Below are positions 16,761 through 26,345 of a stretch of 64,000 nucleotides of DNA, piece by piece. The DNA comes from Aquirhabdus sp. (lineage in GTDB: Bacteria; Pseudomonadota; Gammaproteobacteria; Pseudomonadales; Moraxellaceae). The first letter of the stretch is position 1. Each line of letters opens with the position of its first letter. Where the stretch lies: NCBI GenBank assembly GCA_030149815.1, contig JASLHI010000004.1, forward strand, positions 1 to 64,000, given 5' to 3'. The translations under genes and the position numbers were made by a program. Below the pieces are notes generated by a model. It was given only the letters and a program-made list of their open reading frames with translations, made no database searches and was not told where the DNA came from.

Positions 16761-17828
16761 ATGTCTAGTAGCGTAAAGTCATATATTGATGTCATGAGCC
16801 ATGGTATGGCTAATTCTGATTATGTGCCAAATGAGAAGCTACTCAAGAATTGGAAACCATCAAAGTTTACTCTCGCATTATTGCACCGCGTTCATGGGAT
16901 AGCGACAGGCATGCAACGTCGCAGCACGTATATCAAGTCGCAAAAAATGGTGTGGCTTGAGGGTGGAAATCCGCATGGTGAACCGTTATTACTGATACAT
17001 GGCTTTGCATCTAATAAAGAAAATTGGATTATGTTGCTTCCCTTCTTGGCGAAGCGTTATCGCTTATTTGTGCCAGATTTGCCAGGTTGGGGCGAAAGTA
17101 CTTTTGATTTTGCAGAGTCTTATCGTATCGAAGATCAAATTTCTCGTTTAGATATTTGGGCAAAACGCTATTTACCTGAAGATTTTCATGTCGTTGGCAG
17201 CTCAATGGGTGGCGGTATTGCAGCATTATTTGCAATACAACAACCTGATCAAGTCAGAAGTTTGACCCTGATGAATGCTTTAGGTGTATTTGGCGATCAG
17301 TTGACGTATTTTGAACGTGAACTGCAGCAAGGTCGCAACCAATTAGTCGCAGAGCGATTGACAGATGTCGTGCATATGATGAGTACGGTCACCTCTTATC
17401 GCCGTTGGGCATTAACTGCATTTTTAGCACCGTTGATGTATCAGGAGTTGGTGTCAAGACAGCACATTAATATGTACTTGTCTCATCAACTCATTAAAGA
17501 TGCGCCCTCTGATATGTTTGATCGTTTTGAAATGATTAAACAGCCTACACTGGTGATGTGGGGGGAGAATGATCGGATTTTACATCCCACATGTGCGGAT
17601 GTTTTTAAACAGCTTATTCCGCATGCTGAAGTTAAGATTTTGCGTGGTGCGGGTCATTTACCCATGGTCGAGATGCCTGCAGTGACTGCAAGAGCTCTGC
17701 AAAAATTTTGGTTCAACTCATCATCTAAACGTTCAATCACATTGAAGGAAAAACCAGCGAGGATGAGGGCGCGCAAAGTGGCTTCTAAGGTTGTAGCAGA
17801 CGGGCAGATTGATGTGTCTTATGCTTAA
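16761..17828 (+). CDS. Alpha/beta-fold hydrolase
   Basis: In this 355-residue esterase/lipase-type protein the oxyanion region LLLIHGFASNKENW is near residue 78, the nucleophile is S148 in VGSSMGGG, and the acid and histidine lie in MWGENDRIL and RGAGHLPMVE. DLPGWGES is typical of the meta-cleavage-hydrolase and epoxide-hydrolase-like branch. A basic C-terminal tail of about 30 residues (RMRARKVASK) is extra. GAGGAGAAG precedes the ATG. No signal peptide is obvious. Substrate is unknown; a lipid or ester is likely given the window. A terminator follows. Confidence 0.83.
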   Translation: MSSSVKSYIDVMSHGMANSDYVPNEKLLKNWKPSKFTLALLHRVHGIATGMQRRSTYIKSQKMVWLEGGNPHGEPLLLIHGFASNKENWIMLLPFLAKRYRLFVPDLPGWGESTFDFAESYRIEDQISRLDIWAKRYLPEDFHVVGSSMGGGIAALFAIQQPDQVRSLTLMNALGVFGDQLTYFERELQQGRNQLVAERLTDVVHMMSTVTSYRRWALTAFLAPLMYQELVSRQHINMYLSHQLIKDAPSDMFDRFEMIKQPTLVMWGENDRILHPTCADVFKQLIPHAEVKILRGAGHLPMVEMPAVTARALQKFWFNSSSKRSITLKEKPARMRARKVASKVVADGQIDVSYA

Positions 17829-17858
17829 TTTGCGCGAATAAAAAGGTTTGAAAAGAGA

Positions 17859-17882
17859 GCACTGTTTTTACAGTGCTTTTTT
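17859..17882 (+). terminator. Rho-independent terminator after the alpha/beta hydrolase
   Basis: AGCACTG (17859-17865), loop TTTTA, CAGTGCT (17871-17877) and a T tract, 30 bases past the stop. Confidence 0.82.
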
Positions 17883-18052
17883 ATTTGGAATTATGCTGAA
17901 ATGGTCGTGGGCGTTGTGTTGTTAAAATTAAACATAATCCAGATGCTAGAAGAAAGAATTTAGGCTATGGTAGTCATGAGCGACATTCAAAATACAAAAG
18001 TATCTGTTTTAAATTCTTAGTTAATATTGATTCGATCAGAGAGAAGAGAATT

Positions 18053-19069
18053 ATGTCAACCGTACGTGCTTATGCTGCCCACGCGCCTAATCAGCAGTTA
18101 GAACCTTATCAATATGAGGCAGGAGAACTCCAAGCTCATGAAGTTGAGGTCAAAGTTGAATACTGTGGAATTTGCCATTCTGATCTTTCTGTCATTGATA
18201 ACGAATGGGGAAGTACGATTTATCCTGTGGTCGGTGGACATGAGATTATTGGCAAAATCACTGCTTTAGGATCTGAAGCACGTGGATTACGTATTGGACA
18301 AACTGTCGGGATTGGATGGACTGCGGATAGTTGTCAGCATTGTAACCCGTGTATTAATGGTAAACAAAATCTCTGTGCTCATAGTACGGCGACCATTATC
18401 AAACATCATGGCGGCTTTGCTGAAACTGTTCGAGCGAGTTGGCAGTGGGCGATTCCTGTTCCTGCAAACCTAGATCCAGCTAAAACTGGTCCGATGCTGT
18501 GTGGTGGAATTACTGTTTTCGCGCCATTGCTACAACATAACACTCTGCCAATTCATAAAGTTGGTGTTGTTGGGATCGGCGGTTTAGGTCATATGGCGAT
18601 CAAGTTGTTTAAGGCGTGGGGCTGCGAAGTGACTGCGTTCAGTTCAAATCCCGATAAGATTGATGAAATTAAGGCAATGGGCGCACATCATGTCATTTCA
18701 AGTCGTGATAAAAAAGAGTTAGCTTCAATTCGCGGCACTTTAGATTTAATTGTCAGCACAGTGAATGTTTCTTTGGAGTGGAATAGCTATTTATCGGCAT
18801 TAGCGCCTGAAGGTAAGCTCCATGTGGTTGGCGCCGTATTAGAGCCTATTCCAGTGCCTGCATTTAGTTTGATCGGTGGGGCGAAGAGTGTGTCAGGTTC
18901 GCCGACGGGTTCACCATGGGCTCTGCGTACAATGTTGGATTTTGCGGCTCGTCATGGTATTGCACCACAAGTTGAAGAATATCCAATGTCTCAGATTAAT
19001 GAAGCTATTGCGCATCTAAAAAGCGGTAAGGCTCGTTACCGTGTGGTGTTGAAAGCGGATTTTGAGTGA
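18053..19069 (+). CDS. Zinc-dependent NAD(P) alcohol dehydrogenase (MDR, YahK/cinnamyl-alcohol type)
   Basis: This 338-residue medium-chain dehydrogenase/reductase has catalytic zinc ligands C38 (CGICHSD) and H63-E64 (GGHEI), a complete structural zinc site C94, C97, C100, C108, and the Rossmann loop GIGGLGHMAIK. The HEVEVKVEYCGICHSD pattern places it with YahK/CAD-type broad-range aldehyde reductases, usually NADPH-dependent. GAGAAGAGAATT precedes the ATG. It could reduce fatty or aromatic aldehydes; it stands alone. Confidence 0.87.
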   Translation: MSTVRAYAAHAPNQQLEPYQYEAGELQAHEVEVKVEYCGICHSDLSVIDNEWGSTIYPVVGGHEIIGKITALGSEARGLRIGQTVGIGWTADSCQHCNPCINGKQNLCAHSTATIIKHHGGFAETVRASWQWAIPVPANLDPAKTGPMLCGGITVFAPLLQHNTLPIHKVGVVGIGGLGHMAIKLFKAWGCEVTAFSSNPDKIDEIKAMGAHHVISSRDKKELASIRGTLDLIVSTVNVSLEWNSYLSALAPEGKLHVVGAVLEPIPVPAFSLIGGAKSVSGSPTGSPWALRTMLDFAARHGIAPQVEEYPMSQINEAIAHLKSGKARYRVVLKADFE

Positions 19070-19198
19070 ATTTTAGCTTAAGCAGAAGAATGTTGTAGGT
19101 GAATTAAATCTATCAAATCTCATGGTCTGGTGAAGGTGGCATCAGTATGGTAGAGTCAATATTCTGTCTAAAACTTAAAATTTTTGTGTACATAACGT

Positions 19199-22100
19199 AT
19201 GGCTCGTTCTAAATATTCTAAACAAACTAAGAAAGCTGCTTGGATGCGGTATCCGATTCAACAGGAAGTTGCTGCAGAGTCAGCTCCAGCTATGATGCCA
19301 CAGAAGCCAATTGCTGCGCATGCTGATTTGCAGCTGGAAGCTTGGTTGAATCCCTGTTATCAGAGTTTTTTTCAGTTAGGCTACTTTTTTTATAAAAGTG
19401 GTCATATGGAGCAGGCGATTGAAAGCTATAAGAAAGCGATGTCATACGAATCCCAATCATCTAGTGCTCAGTTTAATTTGGCGTTAGCTTTTGAGGCAGT
19501 GGGTCGTTTTGAGGAGGCTTATCAGGCTTATATAGATGTTATTAAGCTTAATGCTGGAAATGTGGAAGGTGCTTTCGGAAATATGTTGGCACTTCAAGAT
19601 ACCCAATATCCATTAAACTTACCTCGACAGATGGCAAATCTTAGACTTTACAGCCAGTCTGTTGAGAATCTTTTGCCTGAAAAGATTGAGTTGGAGCAAA
19701 TAAAACAACATAGCCCATTACGCATAGGTTTTATTTCTGGTGACTTACGTTATCATCCAGTTGGCTATTTTTTAGAAAGTACTTTAGAACAGATTAAGCG
19801 GAATTCAGATCTGTCTGACCGTCTAGAGTTTGTGGCTTATTATAACTCCCATATTCAAGATGAATTAACTTATAGGATTAGTGAATATTTCGATGCTTGG
19901 TATCGAGTAAATGAGTGGAGTGATGAGCATTTAGTATCACAAATCAAACGAGATCATATTGATATTTTGATTGATTTATCTGGTCATACTCGTGGTCACC
20001 GTTTGCCTGTGTTCGCTAGAAAAGTAGCACCACTTCAAATTAGTTGGCTTGGATATTGGAGATCAACAGGGCTATCTGCAATAGATTATGTACTTGCGGA
20101 TGCTATCAGTGTTCCAGCAGATGAGGAAAAGTGGTTTGCTGAGAAAGTCTGGCATTTACCGCATTTGCGCTATTGTTTTTCTATTCCAGAGAGTGCTCCA
20201 GAGGTTAGCTCGTCTCCTTGTCTACAAAGCCAGAATGTAACATTTGGGTGTTACCAGATGCTGCATAAAATTAATGAAAGTGTTTTAAAATGTTGGGCGC
20301 GAATTCTATCTGCGTCTCCTTCTGCAAGACTGCGCATTCAATCAAAAGACTTAGACAAAGTAGATGTCAAAAAACAATTTATCACGAGTCTCAAAAATAC
20401 TGGATTAGATATTCGTCGCATAGACTTAATTGGACCTATGTCGCGTCAACTGTATTTAGCCTCTTATGCTGAAGTTGATATTCTTTTAGATACATTCCCA
20501 TATCCTGGTGGAACAACCACAGCAGAAGCTCTTTGGATGGGCGTTCCAACGATTACGTTTGCCGTACCCAGTATGTTAGGTCGTCAGGGTGAGGCATTGA
20601 TGATTAATGCTGAATTATCTGACTGGGTTGCATATAGCGAAGATGAATATGTCCAGAAAGCAATTGATTGGGCAAATGCAGATATCATACAGCGTAATAG
20701 ATTGGAAAGTTTACGCAAAAATATGCGTGAGAAAGTTAAGCTAAGTCCTATTTTTAATGCTGAACAATTTGCTCATGAATTCGTCAAGGCAATGTACGAT
20801 ATGTGGGACGTAAAATGCCGAATAAAGCCTGAAGATGCTATTATGAACTTAGCCATGGCGGCTATAAAAAGAAATGATTTGGATGATGCTTTTGAATTAT
20901 ATCAGCAAGTTATCTCATTAAATAATAGCCCAGATCATGTTGCAGAGGCATTTGCGCGTTTGATTGATTTGAATCTATTTATGTATCCGTTTAACGAAAG
21001 CCGTCAACAGCAGATTTTAAAGCTGTATAGGGAGCATTATGAGTCTAAGGCTAGTGCCGTAATGCTGACCCAACGGTCAAATAGTTTACGATCAAGACCT
21101 ATAAGAATTGGTTTCATTTCAGGTGACTTCCGTAATCATCCAATTAGTTTTTTTCTTGAGGGCCCATTTAAACAGCTTAAAAGTGACCCAAAGCTTTCAG
21201 ACCAATTAGAATTATTTGCCTATTATAATTACAGTAAACAAGATGAATATACTGTGCGAATGAAACAGGTATTTGATTCATGGCATTACGTTGATCGTTG
21301 GAGTGATAATGATTTAGAAGAGCAAATCAAACTTGATTGTATTGATGTTTTGATTGATTTATCTGGACATACAGAGCACAATCGACTGCCATTATTTGCT
21401 AGAAAGATTGCACCTTTACAAGTTAGTTGGCTAGGGTATTGGGGATCAACTGGATTATCTGGTATAGATTATGTATTGGCTGATCCTATTACTGTTCCTT
21501 CTTCTGAAGAGGGTCATTTTATAGAGAAAGTTTGGAAACTTCCGCATTTGCGGTATTGTTTCTCGATTCCAGATGATGCTCCAGAAGTGAGCCCACTTCC
21601 TTGTTTAAATCGAAAATCCGTTGTTTTTGGGTGCTATCAACGATTAAATAAATTGAATCCTATTGTTATCGGATGTTGGGCATATATTATGAAGGCCAGC
21701 CCAGACGCTCGAATTCGTATTCAAATGCCTGATTTAGATGATCCTAAAACAAAGAGTACATTTATTTTGCTCTTGGAAGATTATGGTTTTGATCTTAAAC
21801 GAATTGATTTGTTCGGAAAGACTTCTCGTCAACAATATTTAGCGTCTTATGCAGAAGTAGATATTATTTTAGATACATTCCATTTCCCTGGAGGTACAAC
21901 AACTGCAGAGGCTTTGTGGATGGGGGTTCCGACACTTTCACTTTCATTACCAGGCATGTTGAGCCGTCAAGGTGAGGCACTTCTGACGAATGCAGGATTG
22001 AAAGGTTGGGTGGTTTATAGTGAACAAGAGTATATTCAAGAGGCAATAGCGTGGGCAAATGCAGATGAATCCTCTAAACAAGCTTTGTCTGCTCTTCGTC

Positions 22101-22219
22101 AGGGGATGCGTGAGAAGGTGAGAAATACACCTGTCTTTAATGTTGAGCAATTTGCTCCAGAGTTCATGGATGCTATTTATGGAATGTGGAATGATAAGTA
22201 CCCAGAATCAATAAAATAA
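19199..22219 (+). CDS. Tandem-domain O-GlcNAc-transferase-like (SPINDLY/GT41) glycosyltransferase
   Basis: In this 1006-residue protein TPR repeats (about 55-125) are followed by a full GT41-type catalytic region (about 174-545). A short helical linker with TPR character (about 550-600) leads to a second full catalytic region (about 635-1000). Matching elements are offset by 461 residues: RIGFISGD at 175 and 636, the presumed catalytic histidine H186 (GDLRYHP) and H647 (GDFRNHP), DLSGHT, APLQ-SWLGYW-STGLS-IDYVLAD, PHLRYCFSIP and GGTTTAEALWMGVPT. Both copies keep these motifs, so neither looks dead. Such enzymes move a sugar from UDP- or GDP-sugar to Ser/Thr of proteins. No adhesin or flagellin target is adjacent. 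Composition is more AT-rich than neighbours. Confidence 0.82.
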   Translation: MARSKYSKQTKKAAWMRYPIQQEVAAESAPAMMPQKPIAAHADLQLEAWLNPCYQSFFQLGYFFYKSGHMEQAIESYKKAMSYESQSSSAQFNLALAFEAVGRFEEAYQAYIDVIKLNAGNVEGAFGNMLALQDTQYPLNLPRQMANLRLYSQSVENLLPEKIELEQIKQHSPLRIGFISGDLRYHPVGYFLESTLEQIKRNSDLSDRLEFVAYYNSHIQDELTYRISEYFDAWYRVNEWSDEHLVSQIKRDHIDILIDLSGHTRGHRLPVFARKVAPLQISWLGYWRSTGLSAIDYVLADAISVPADEEKWFAEKVWHLPHLRYCFSIPESAPEVSSSPCLQSQNVTFGCYQMLHKINESVLKCWARILSASPSARLRIQSKDLDKVDVKKQFITSLKNTGLDIRRIDLIGPMSRQLYLASYAEVDILLDTFPYPGGTTTAEALWMGVPTITFAVPSMLGRQGEALMINAELSDWVAYSEDEYVQKAIDWANADIIQRNRLESLRKNMREKVKLSPIFNAEQFAHEFVKAMYDMWDVKCRIKPEDAIMNLAMAAIKRNDLDDAFELYQQVISLNNSPDHVAEAFARLIDLNLFMYPFNESRQQQILKLYREHYESKASAVMLTQRSNSLRSRPIRIGFISGDFRNHPISFFLEGPFKQLKSDPKLSDQLELFAYYNYSKQDEYTVRMKQVFDSWHYVDRWSDNDLEEQIKLDCIDVLIDLSGHTEHNRLPLFARKIAPLQVSWLGYWGSTGLSGIDYVLADPITVPSSEEGHFIEKVWKLPHLRYCFSIPDDAPEVSPLPCLNRKSVVFGCYQRLNKLNPIVIGCWAYIMKASPDARIRIQMPDLDDPKTKSTFILLLEDYGFDLKRIDLFGKTSRQQYLASYAEVDIILDTFHFPGGTTTAEALWMGVPTLSLSLPGMLSRQGEALLTNAGLKGWVVYSEQEYIQEAIAWANADESSKQALSALRQGMREKVRNTPVFNVEQFAPEFMDAIYGMWNDKYPESIK

Positions 22220-22235
22220 TACGAGGAGGCGGCGG

Positions 22236-23543
22236 TTATTCGATTAGCCGTTCTTTTGGAAATCGACAAAGAAATGTCGAGCCTTTTTCACGAACAGAAG
22301 TAATTTCTAAAACGCCATCGTGTTGCAGCATGACGTGTTTCACTATGGCGAGTCCTAAGCCTGTGCCGCCTGTTTCGCGGCTACGATCACTGTCGATTCG
22401 ATAGAAGCGTTCTGTCAGGCGTGGTAAGTGGTGTGGTTCAATCCCGATTCCGTTATCTGATACTGAAAAACAACTCATTTCGCCATCATCAAACCAACGT
22501 ACCGTAATAACACCTTCTTTTGGCGTGTATTTGATTGCATTGGTGATCAGATTGGTGAACGCGCTGGTTAATTCTTGTTCGCCACCGCGAAGATTGCGGT
22601 AGCTTTCCATTTCGAGATGCAATTCATGTCTGAATTCCGCATTGTATGCTTGAGCATCGTCAAATATCTTGTGGAGCAAATGTGGCATATCAATGATTTT
22701 ATGATGTGTAGCTGCGCTATTGTTTTCCAGCCGTGATAGCAAAAGTAAGTCGTTAACGATATTGGTCATGCGAGTGGTTTGTTGGCGCATTTGTTCAAAA
22801 CCACGTCGCCAGCGTGGATTGAGATCATCTTGATCAATGAATGTTTCTAAGTAACCTGACAACACGGTCAACGGTGTTCGTAATTCATGTGATACATTGT
22901 CAACGAAGTCTTTACGCATCATTTCGAGATTGTGCAACCGCGTGACATCGTACGCGACGAGTAGTCTGTCATTTTTGCCAAATCGTGTGATTTTGCATTG
23001 TAAATAGTGACCACTGCTGATCCATGAGGCGAGTTTAACTTCTTGGCTATAATTACCTTTTTGGTAATATTCTACAAACGCAGGAGCACGGCAGAAGAAC
23101 ATAATATTCCGCCCTTGATCTCCTGATTTTAAGCCGAGTAGTTTTTCTGCTGCGGGATTCCACCACTCGATGAGTGAGTTTTCATCGATTAGTACAATCG
23201 CTTCTTCCAGTGCGGCGACGGAGTCTTGAGCTCGGCTAATTACGCCTAATAATGTTTTACGCGAGCGATCTTCGCTGATTTGAATGCGTCTGATATTGTA
23301 AATCAAAGCACCCCATACGCCACTGAGTTCTGGCGGCTCTTGGTCAGGGGCGATTTCAACCCAGCGAAATAGTCGATAGAGCGAATAGAGTTGAAAAATT
23401 AAGAATAAAAACAGCCCAAGCAGCATCGCGAACCAAGGCTTCCCAAAATATAAGCCGATCAGTGGGCAGAACAACATCACGCCCAAGAGTCGTAAAGAGT
23501 CTTGGTAGATGAAGTTGAGTAGCGATGTCGTGGGTTTGCTCAT
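22236..23543 (-). CDS. phoR: Phosphate-regulon sensor histidine kinase PhoR
   Basis: This 435-residue inner-membrane kinase has two N-terminal membrane helices (about 10-50), a PAS domain (about 100-200, VLIDENSLIEWWNPAAEKLLG split as VLIDENSLIEWW and NPAAEKLLG), a HisKA dimer domain with the phospho-acceptor H219 in VSHELRTPLT, and an HATPase domain with NLITNAIKYTP, DNGIGI and GGTGLGLAIVK. It phosphorylates PhoB when phosphate is limiting. It lies 62 bases downstream of phoB on the same strand. No pst or phoU genes are in the window. Confidence 0.92.
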   Translation of the reverse strand: MSKPTTSLLNFIYQDSLRLLGVMLFCPLIGLYFGKPWFAMLLGLFLFLIFQLYSLYRLFRWVEIAPDQEPPELSGVWGALIYNIRRIQISEDRSRKTLLGVISRAQDSVAALEEAIVLIDENSLIEWWNPAAEKLLGLKSGDQGRNIMFFCRAPAFVEYYQKGNYSQEVKLASWISSGHYLQCKITRFGKNDRLLVAYDVTRLHNLEMMRKDFVDNVSHELRTPLTVLSGYLETFIDQDDLNPRWRRGFEQMRQQTTRMTNIVNDLLLLSRLENNSAATHHKIIDMPHLLHKIFDDAQAYNAEFRHELHLEMESYRNLRGGEQELTSAFTNLITNAIKYTPKEGVITVRWFDDGEMSCFSVSDNGIGIEPHHLPRLTERFYRIDSDRSRETGGTGLGLAIVKHVMLQHDGVLEITSVREKGSTFLCRFPKERLIE

Positions 23544-23605
23544 TTTTACAGTTTAGCCTATCTGCTTACATCTTGTTTATATTTATTTTTTTAGGTTTGT
23601 TGACT

Positions 23606-24313
23606 TTATGCAGGCTGGCTGTCAATTCTCGTCGAAAAACGATATCCCGTGCCGCGAACAGTTTGAATAAAGCGATCAAATCCATGTGGCTCAAGTACTT
23701 TACGTAAACGTCGAATATGAACGTCAATTGTGCGGTCTTCAACATAGACATTACCACCCCAAACTTGATCAAGCATTTGGGTGCGTGTGTAAGCTCGTTC
23801 AGGATGAGTCATGAAGAATGCGAGTAGGCGGTATTCAGTTGGACCCATTTCAACGGTTTGTGCGCCTACGCTGATGCGTTGGCTGACTGGATCCAGTGTT
23901 AATCCATCAGCGTTAATTGCGCGTTCAGCGTTTAATGCGCTGGCACGGCGTAGAACTGCTTTAATACGAGAAACGAGTTCGCGTGTCGAAAAAGGTTTGG
24001 TCATATAGTCGTCTGCGCCTGCATCGAGACCGAGGACTTTATTATCTTCTTCACCGCGTGCAGTGAGCATGATGACGGGGATTTCAGAAAGGGATTCGTC
24101 TTTTTTGAGTCGACGACACAGTTCGATGCCACTCATGTTTCCAGGCATCATCCAATCAAGTAAAATGAGGGCTGGGCGCTGATCGACGATTAAAGCATGG
24201 GCTGTGCGCGCATCTTCAGCTTCGATACAGTCAAAGCCCGCAAGGTCTAGCGCGGTATGAATCATCTCACGAATCGGCGCTTCATCATCTACAATTAAAA
24301 TACGGTCTGTCAT
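23606..24313 (-). CDS. phoB: Phosphate-regulon response regulator PhoB
   Basis: This 235-residue OmpR-class regulator has a receiver domain (1-120) with D9-D10, phospho-acceptor D53 in LLDWMMPG and K in DYMTKPF, and a winged-helix DNA-binding domain (about 130-230) ending [31 protein letters not shown] (core [12 protein letters not shown] and VRGTGYRFS). It activates phosphate-starvation genes at Pho boxes. A Pho-box-like site 129 bases upstream suggests autoregulation. It forms an operon with phoR. Confidence 0.95.
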   Translation of the reverse strand: MTDRILIVDDEAPIREMIHTALDLAGFDCIEAEDARTAHALIVDQRPALILLDWMMPGNMSGIELCRRLKKDESLSEIPVIMLTARGEEDNKVLGLDAGADDYMTKPFSTRELVSRIKAVLRRASALNAERAINADGLTLDPVSQRISVGAQTVEMGPTEYRLLAFFMTHPERAYTRTQMLDQVWGGNVYVEDRTIDVHIRRLRKVLEPHGFDRFIQTVRGTGYRFSTRIDSQPA

Positions 24314-24441
24314 GGTTCTACCTACATAGGTGTAACGCCTTGAAAGTTTTGGCGTGTTTGATAGAGTTCGTGACGATATCGTTCTAAGTAATTAACTGTC
24401 TAAATAGAAAAATAGCGTCTTTTGAATATCCAGTTAAAATC

Positions 24442-24459
24442 ATGACAATAATATTACAA
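24442..24459 (-). promoter_or_regulatory. Pho-box-like site upstream of phoB
   Basis: On the minus strand TTGTAAT-ATTA-TTGTCAT matches the PhoB direct-repeat consensus CTGTCAT-N4-CTGTCAT at 11 of 14 half-site positions, with an AT-rich 4-base spacer. It is oriented toward phoB, 129 bases ahead of the ATG. Confidence 0.6.
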
Positions 24460-24654
24460 CGAATATTGTGACGATTTGATTACATCGATAGGTTAGGTGC
24501 AGTTTTTGAGTATTTATGCCAATGACCTTACATTCATTAGTGATTAGAGTCTAAACGCTGTAAAGTCTAGTTTTGTGGTGGGTGTGCGAGTATTATATTT
24601 CCAATTTCTTCAAGACTAACTTTGCGGTTCGTGCCGATTATGTGAGCTTTATCT

Positions 24655-25146
24655 ATGGCTATTCCTGTTGTTCAACTTCCTTTACTAAATTTATCTACAC
24701 ATCCATTTGATTTGTTATTGGCTGGAATTGGTCTGCGAATGATGCAGTTGGCGCGTACAAACAAGCCATTTCAAGCACTTTTAGTTGATCGAAATTTTGT
24801 GATGCAGATTGAGTCTAGAGATGGTATTGCTCGTAATTTTACTATTGCCAATGGTCAAGTGACGATGGCGAGCGGCCATGCTCCAAAATCAGATTTTACT
24901 TTGCGCTTTCGTGATGGTAATCAGGCGATTAAGATTTTAACCCAAGGGAAACCTGCTGCATTTATGGTTGGAATGCAAGATGGTTCTGTACAAATGGAAG
25001 GCGATTTTAGCTTGTTGATGTGGTTCAATCAGGCTTCAAAAATGATCGTGCCTAAAGTTCCAAAACCAGTTTTGGAAAAAGCGAAACCTGTTATACAACA
25101 TGTGCAGAAATTGCACTCACGCATTCGTCCGCGTCGTCATACTTAA
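24655..25146 (+). CDS. SCP2 sterol-binding domain protein
   Basis: This is a 163-residue cytoplasmic SCP2-fold protein: LQIESRDGIARNF-like strand pattern, ITIANGQVTMASG, DFTLRFRDG and a hydrophobic C-terminal helix (DFSLLMWFNQASKMI). The fold makes a hydrophobic tunnel for lipids; bacterial stand-alone forms are linked to ubiquinone biosynthesis (UbiT/UbiJ type) or lipid handling. A basic tail (HSRIRPRRHT) ends it. bioB follows after 57 bases on the same strand, so the two may share a transcript. Confidence 0.75.
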   Translation: MAIPVVQLPLLNLSTHPFDLLLAGIGLRMMQLARTNKPFQALLVDRNFVMQIESRDGIARNFTIANGQVTMASGHAPKSDFTLRFRDGNQAIKILTQGKPAAFMVGMQDGSVQMEGDFSLLMWFNQASKMIVPKVPKPVLEKAKPVIQHVQKLHSRIRPRRHT

Positions 25147-25203
25147 TCTCATCATTTGCTAATTCTGGCTTTGGGGTTTTGTCGTTTTAATTAGGAATAT
25201 ATT

Positions 25204-26190
25204 ATGCTCCGTAATGATTGGACACGTGAAGAAATCGCGTCATTATTTGATTTGCCGTTTAATGATCTGATGTTTCAGGCACAGACAGTTCACCGTCAGA
25301 ACTTTGATGCCAATACGATTCAAGTTAGCACGTTGCTCTCAATCAAAACGGGAAATTGCCCTGAAGATTGTGGTTATTGCTCACAGTCTGCACATCATCA
25401 GACCACACTCACTCCAGAAAAGAAAATTGCGCTTGAAAAAGTCATCGAAGCTGCAAAAGCTGCGCGTGATTCTGGTGCATCGCGTTTCTGTATGGGCGCT
25501 GCATGGCGTAATCCGCATGAACGCGATATGCCTTACGTGCTGGATTTGGTGAAAGAAGTGAAGTCTATGGGTTTAGAAACCTGTATGACGTTGGGTATGT
25601 TGACTTCAAATCAAGCTGAGCGTCTTGCTGAGGCTGGATTGGATTACTATAACCATAATCTTGATACTTCTCGCGAGCATTATTCACACATTATTCGTAC
25701 ACGTACTTTTGATGATCGTTTGGATACGCTGGCACATGTTCGTGCGTCAGGTATGAAAGTCTGTAGTGGCGGGATCGTTGGTTTGGGTGAGTCTCGGAAT
25801 GATCGCGTTGGATTGTTGCATGAGTTAGCGACGTTGCCGATTCATCCAGAATCAGTGCCTCTCAATCTCTTGGTCGCTGTTGAGGGCACACCGCTGGGCG
25901 ATACGCCGCAGCTTCCAGTATTAGAATGGATTAGAACCATTGCCGTTGCACGTATCATTATGCCGCGCAGTTATGTACGTTTGTCTGCAGGTCGTGAAGG
26001 GCTGACGGATGCGGAACAAGCAATGGCATTTTTGGCGGGTGCAAATTCACTCTTTTATGGTGAAAAACTGTTGACTACACCAAATGCAGATTCATCACGC
26101 GACGATCGTTTGTTTGAAACATTAGGTTTACAGCGTGAAGCACCGCGTGTCGATGTAAAGCTCACCGCAAAAGATGCGATGAGTGCCTAA
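25204..26190 (+). CDS. bioB: Biotin synthase
   Basis: This 328-residue radical-SAM enzyme inserts sulfur into dethiobiotin. The SAM cluster cysteines are C52, C56 and C59 (CPEDCGYC). The second-cluster residues of the family are visible in [26 protein letters not shown] and [13 protein letters not shown], with the arginine in SAGREGL. It is followed by a terminator and, 155 bases on, by bioF. bioA, bioC and bioD are not in the window. Confidence 0.96.
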   Translation: MLRNDWTREEIASLFDLPFNDLMFQAQTVHRQNFDANTIQVSTLLSIKTGNCPEDCGYCSQSAHHQTTLTPEKKIALEKVIEAAKAARDSGASRFCMGAAWRNPHERDMPYVLDLVKEVKSMGLETCMTLGMLTSNQAERLAEAGLDYYNHNLDTSREHYSHIIRTRTFDDRLDTLAHVRASGMKVCSGGIVGLGESRNDRVGLLHELATLPIHPESVPLNLLVAVEGTPLGDTPQLPVLEWIRTIAVARIIMPRSYVRLSAGREGLTDAEQAMAFLAGANSLFYGEKLLTTPNADSSRDDRLFETLGLQREAPRVDVKLTAKDAMSA

Positions 26191-26208
26191 TCGTTAACGC
26201 AAATTTGC

Positions 26209-26238
26209 AAAAAGCCTCCTGTATTCAGGGGGCTTTTT
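26209..26238 (+). terminator. Terminator after bioB
   Basis: AAAAAGCCTCCT pairs with AGGGGGCTTTTT around GTATTC (one imperfect pair), 18 bases past the bioB stop. bioF is therefore probably expressed from its own promoter. Confidence 0.8.
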
Positions 26239-26345
26239 ATTTGGGTTTCAGCTAAATTGCTAGTTCATTCCATTAGCCATTAACGTTCCATTTTGATGGT
26301 TTAAGTGCAAAGAAAGTAGCAAGTTAATCTTGTCAGGAAGTAAAA

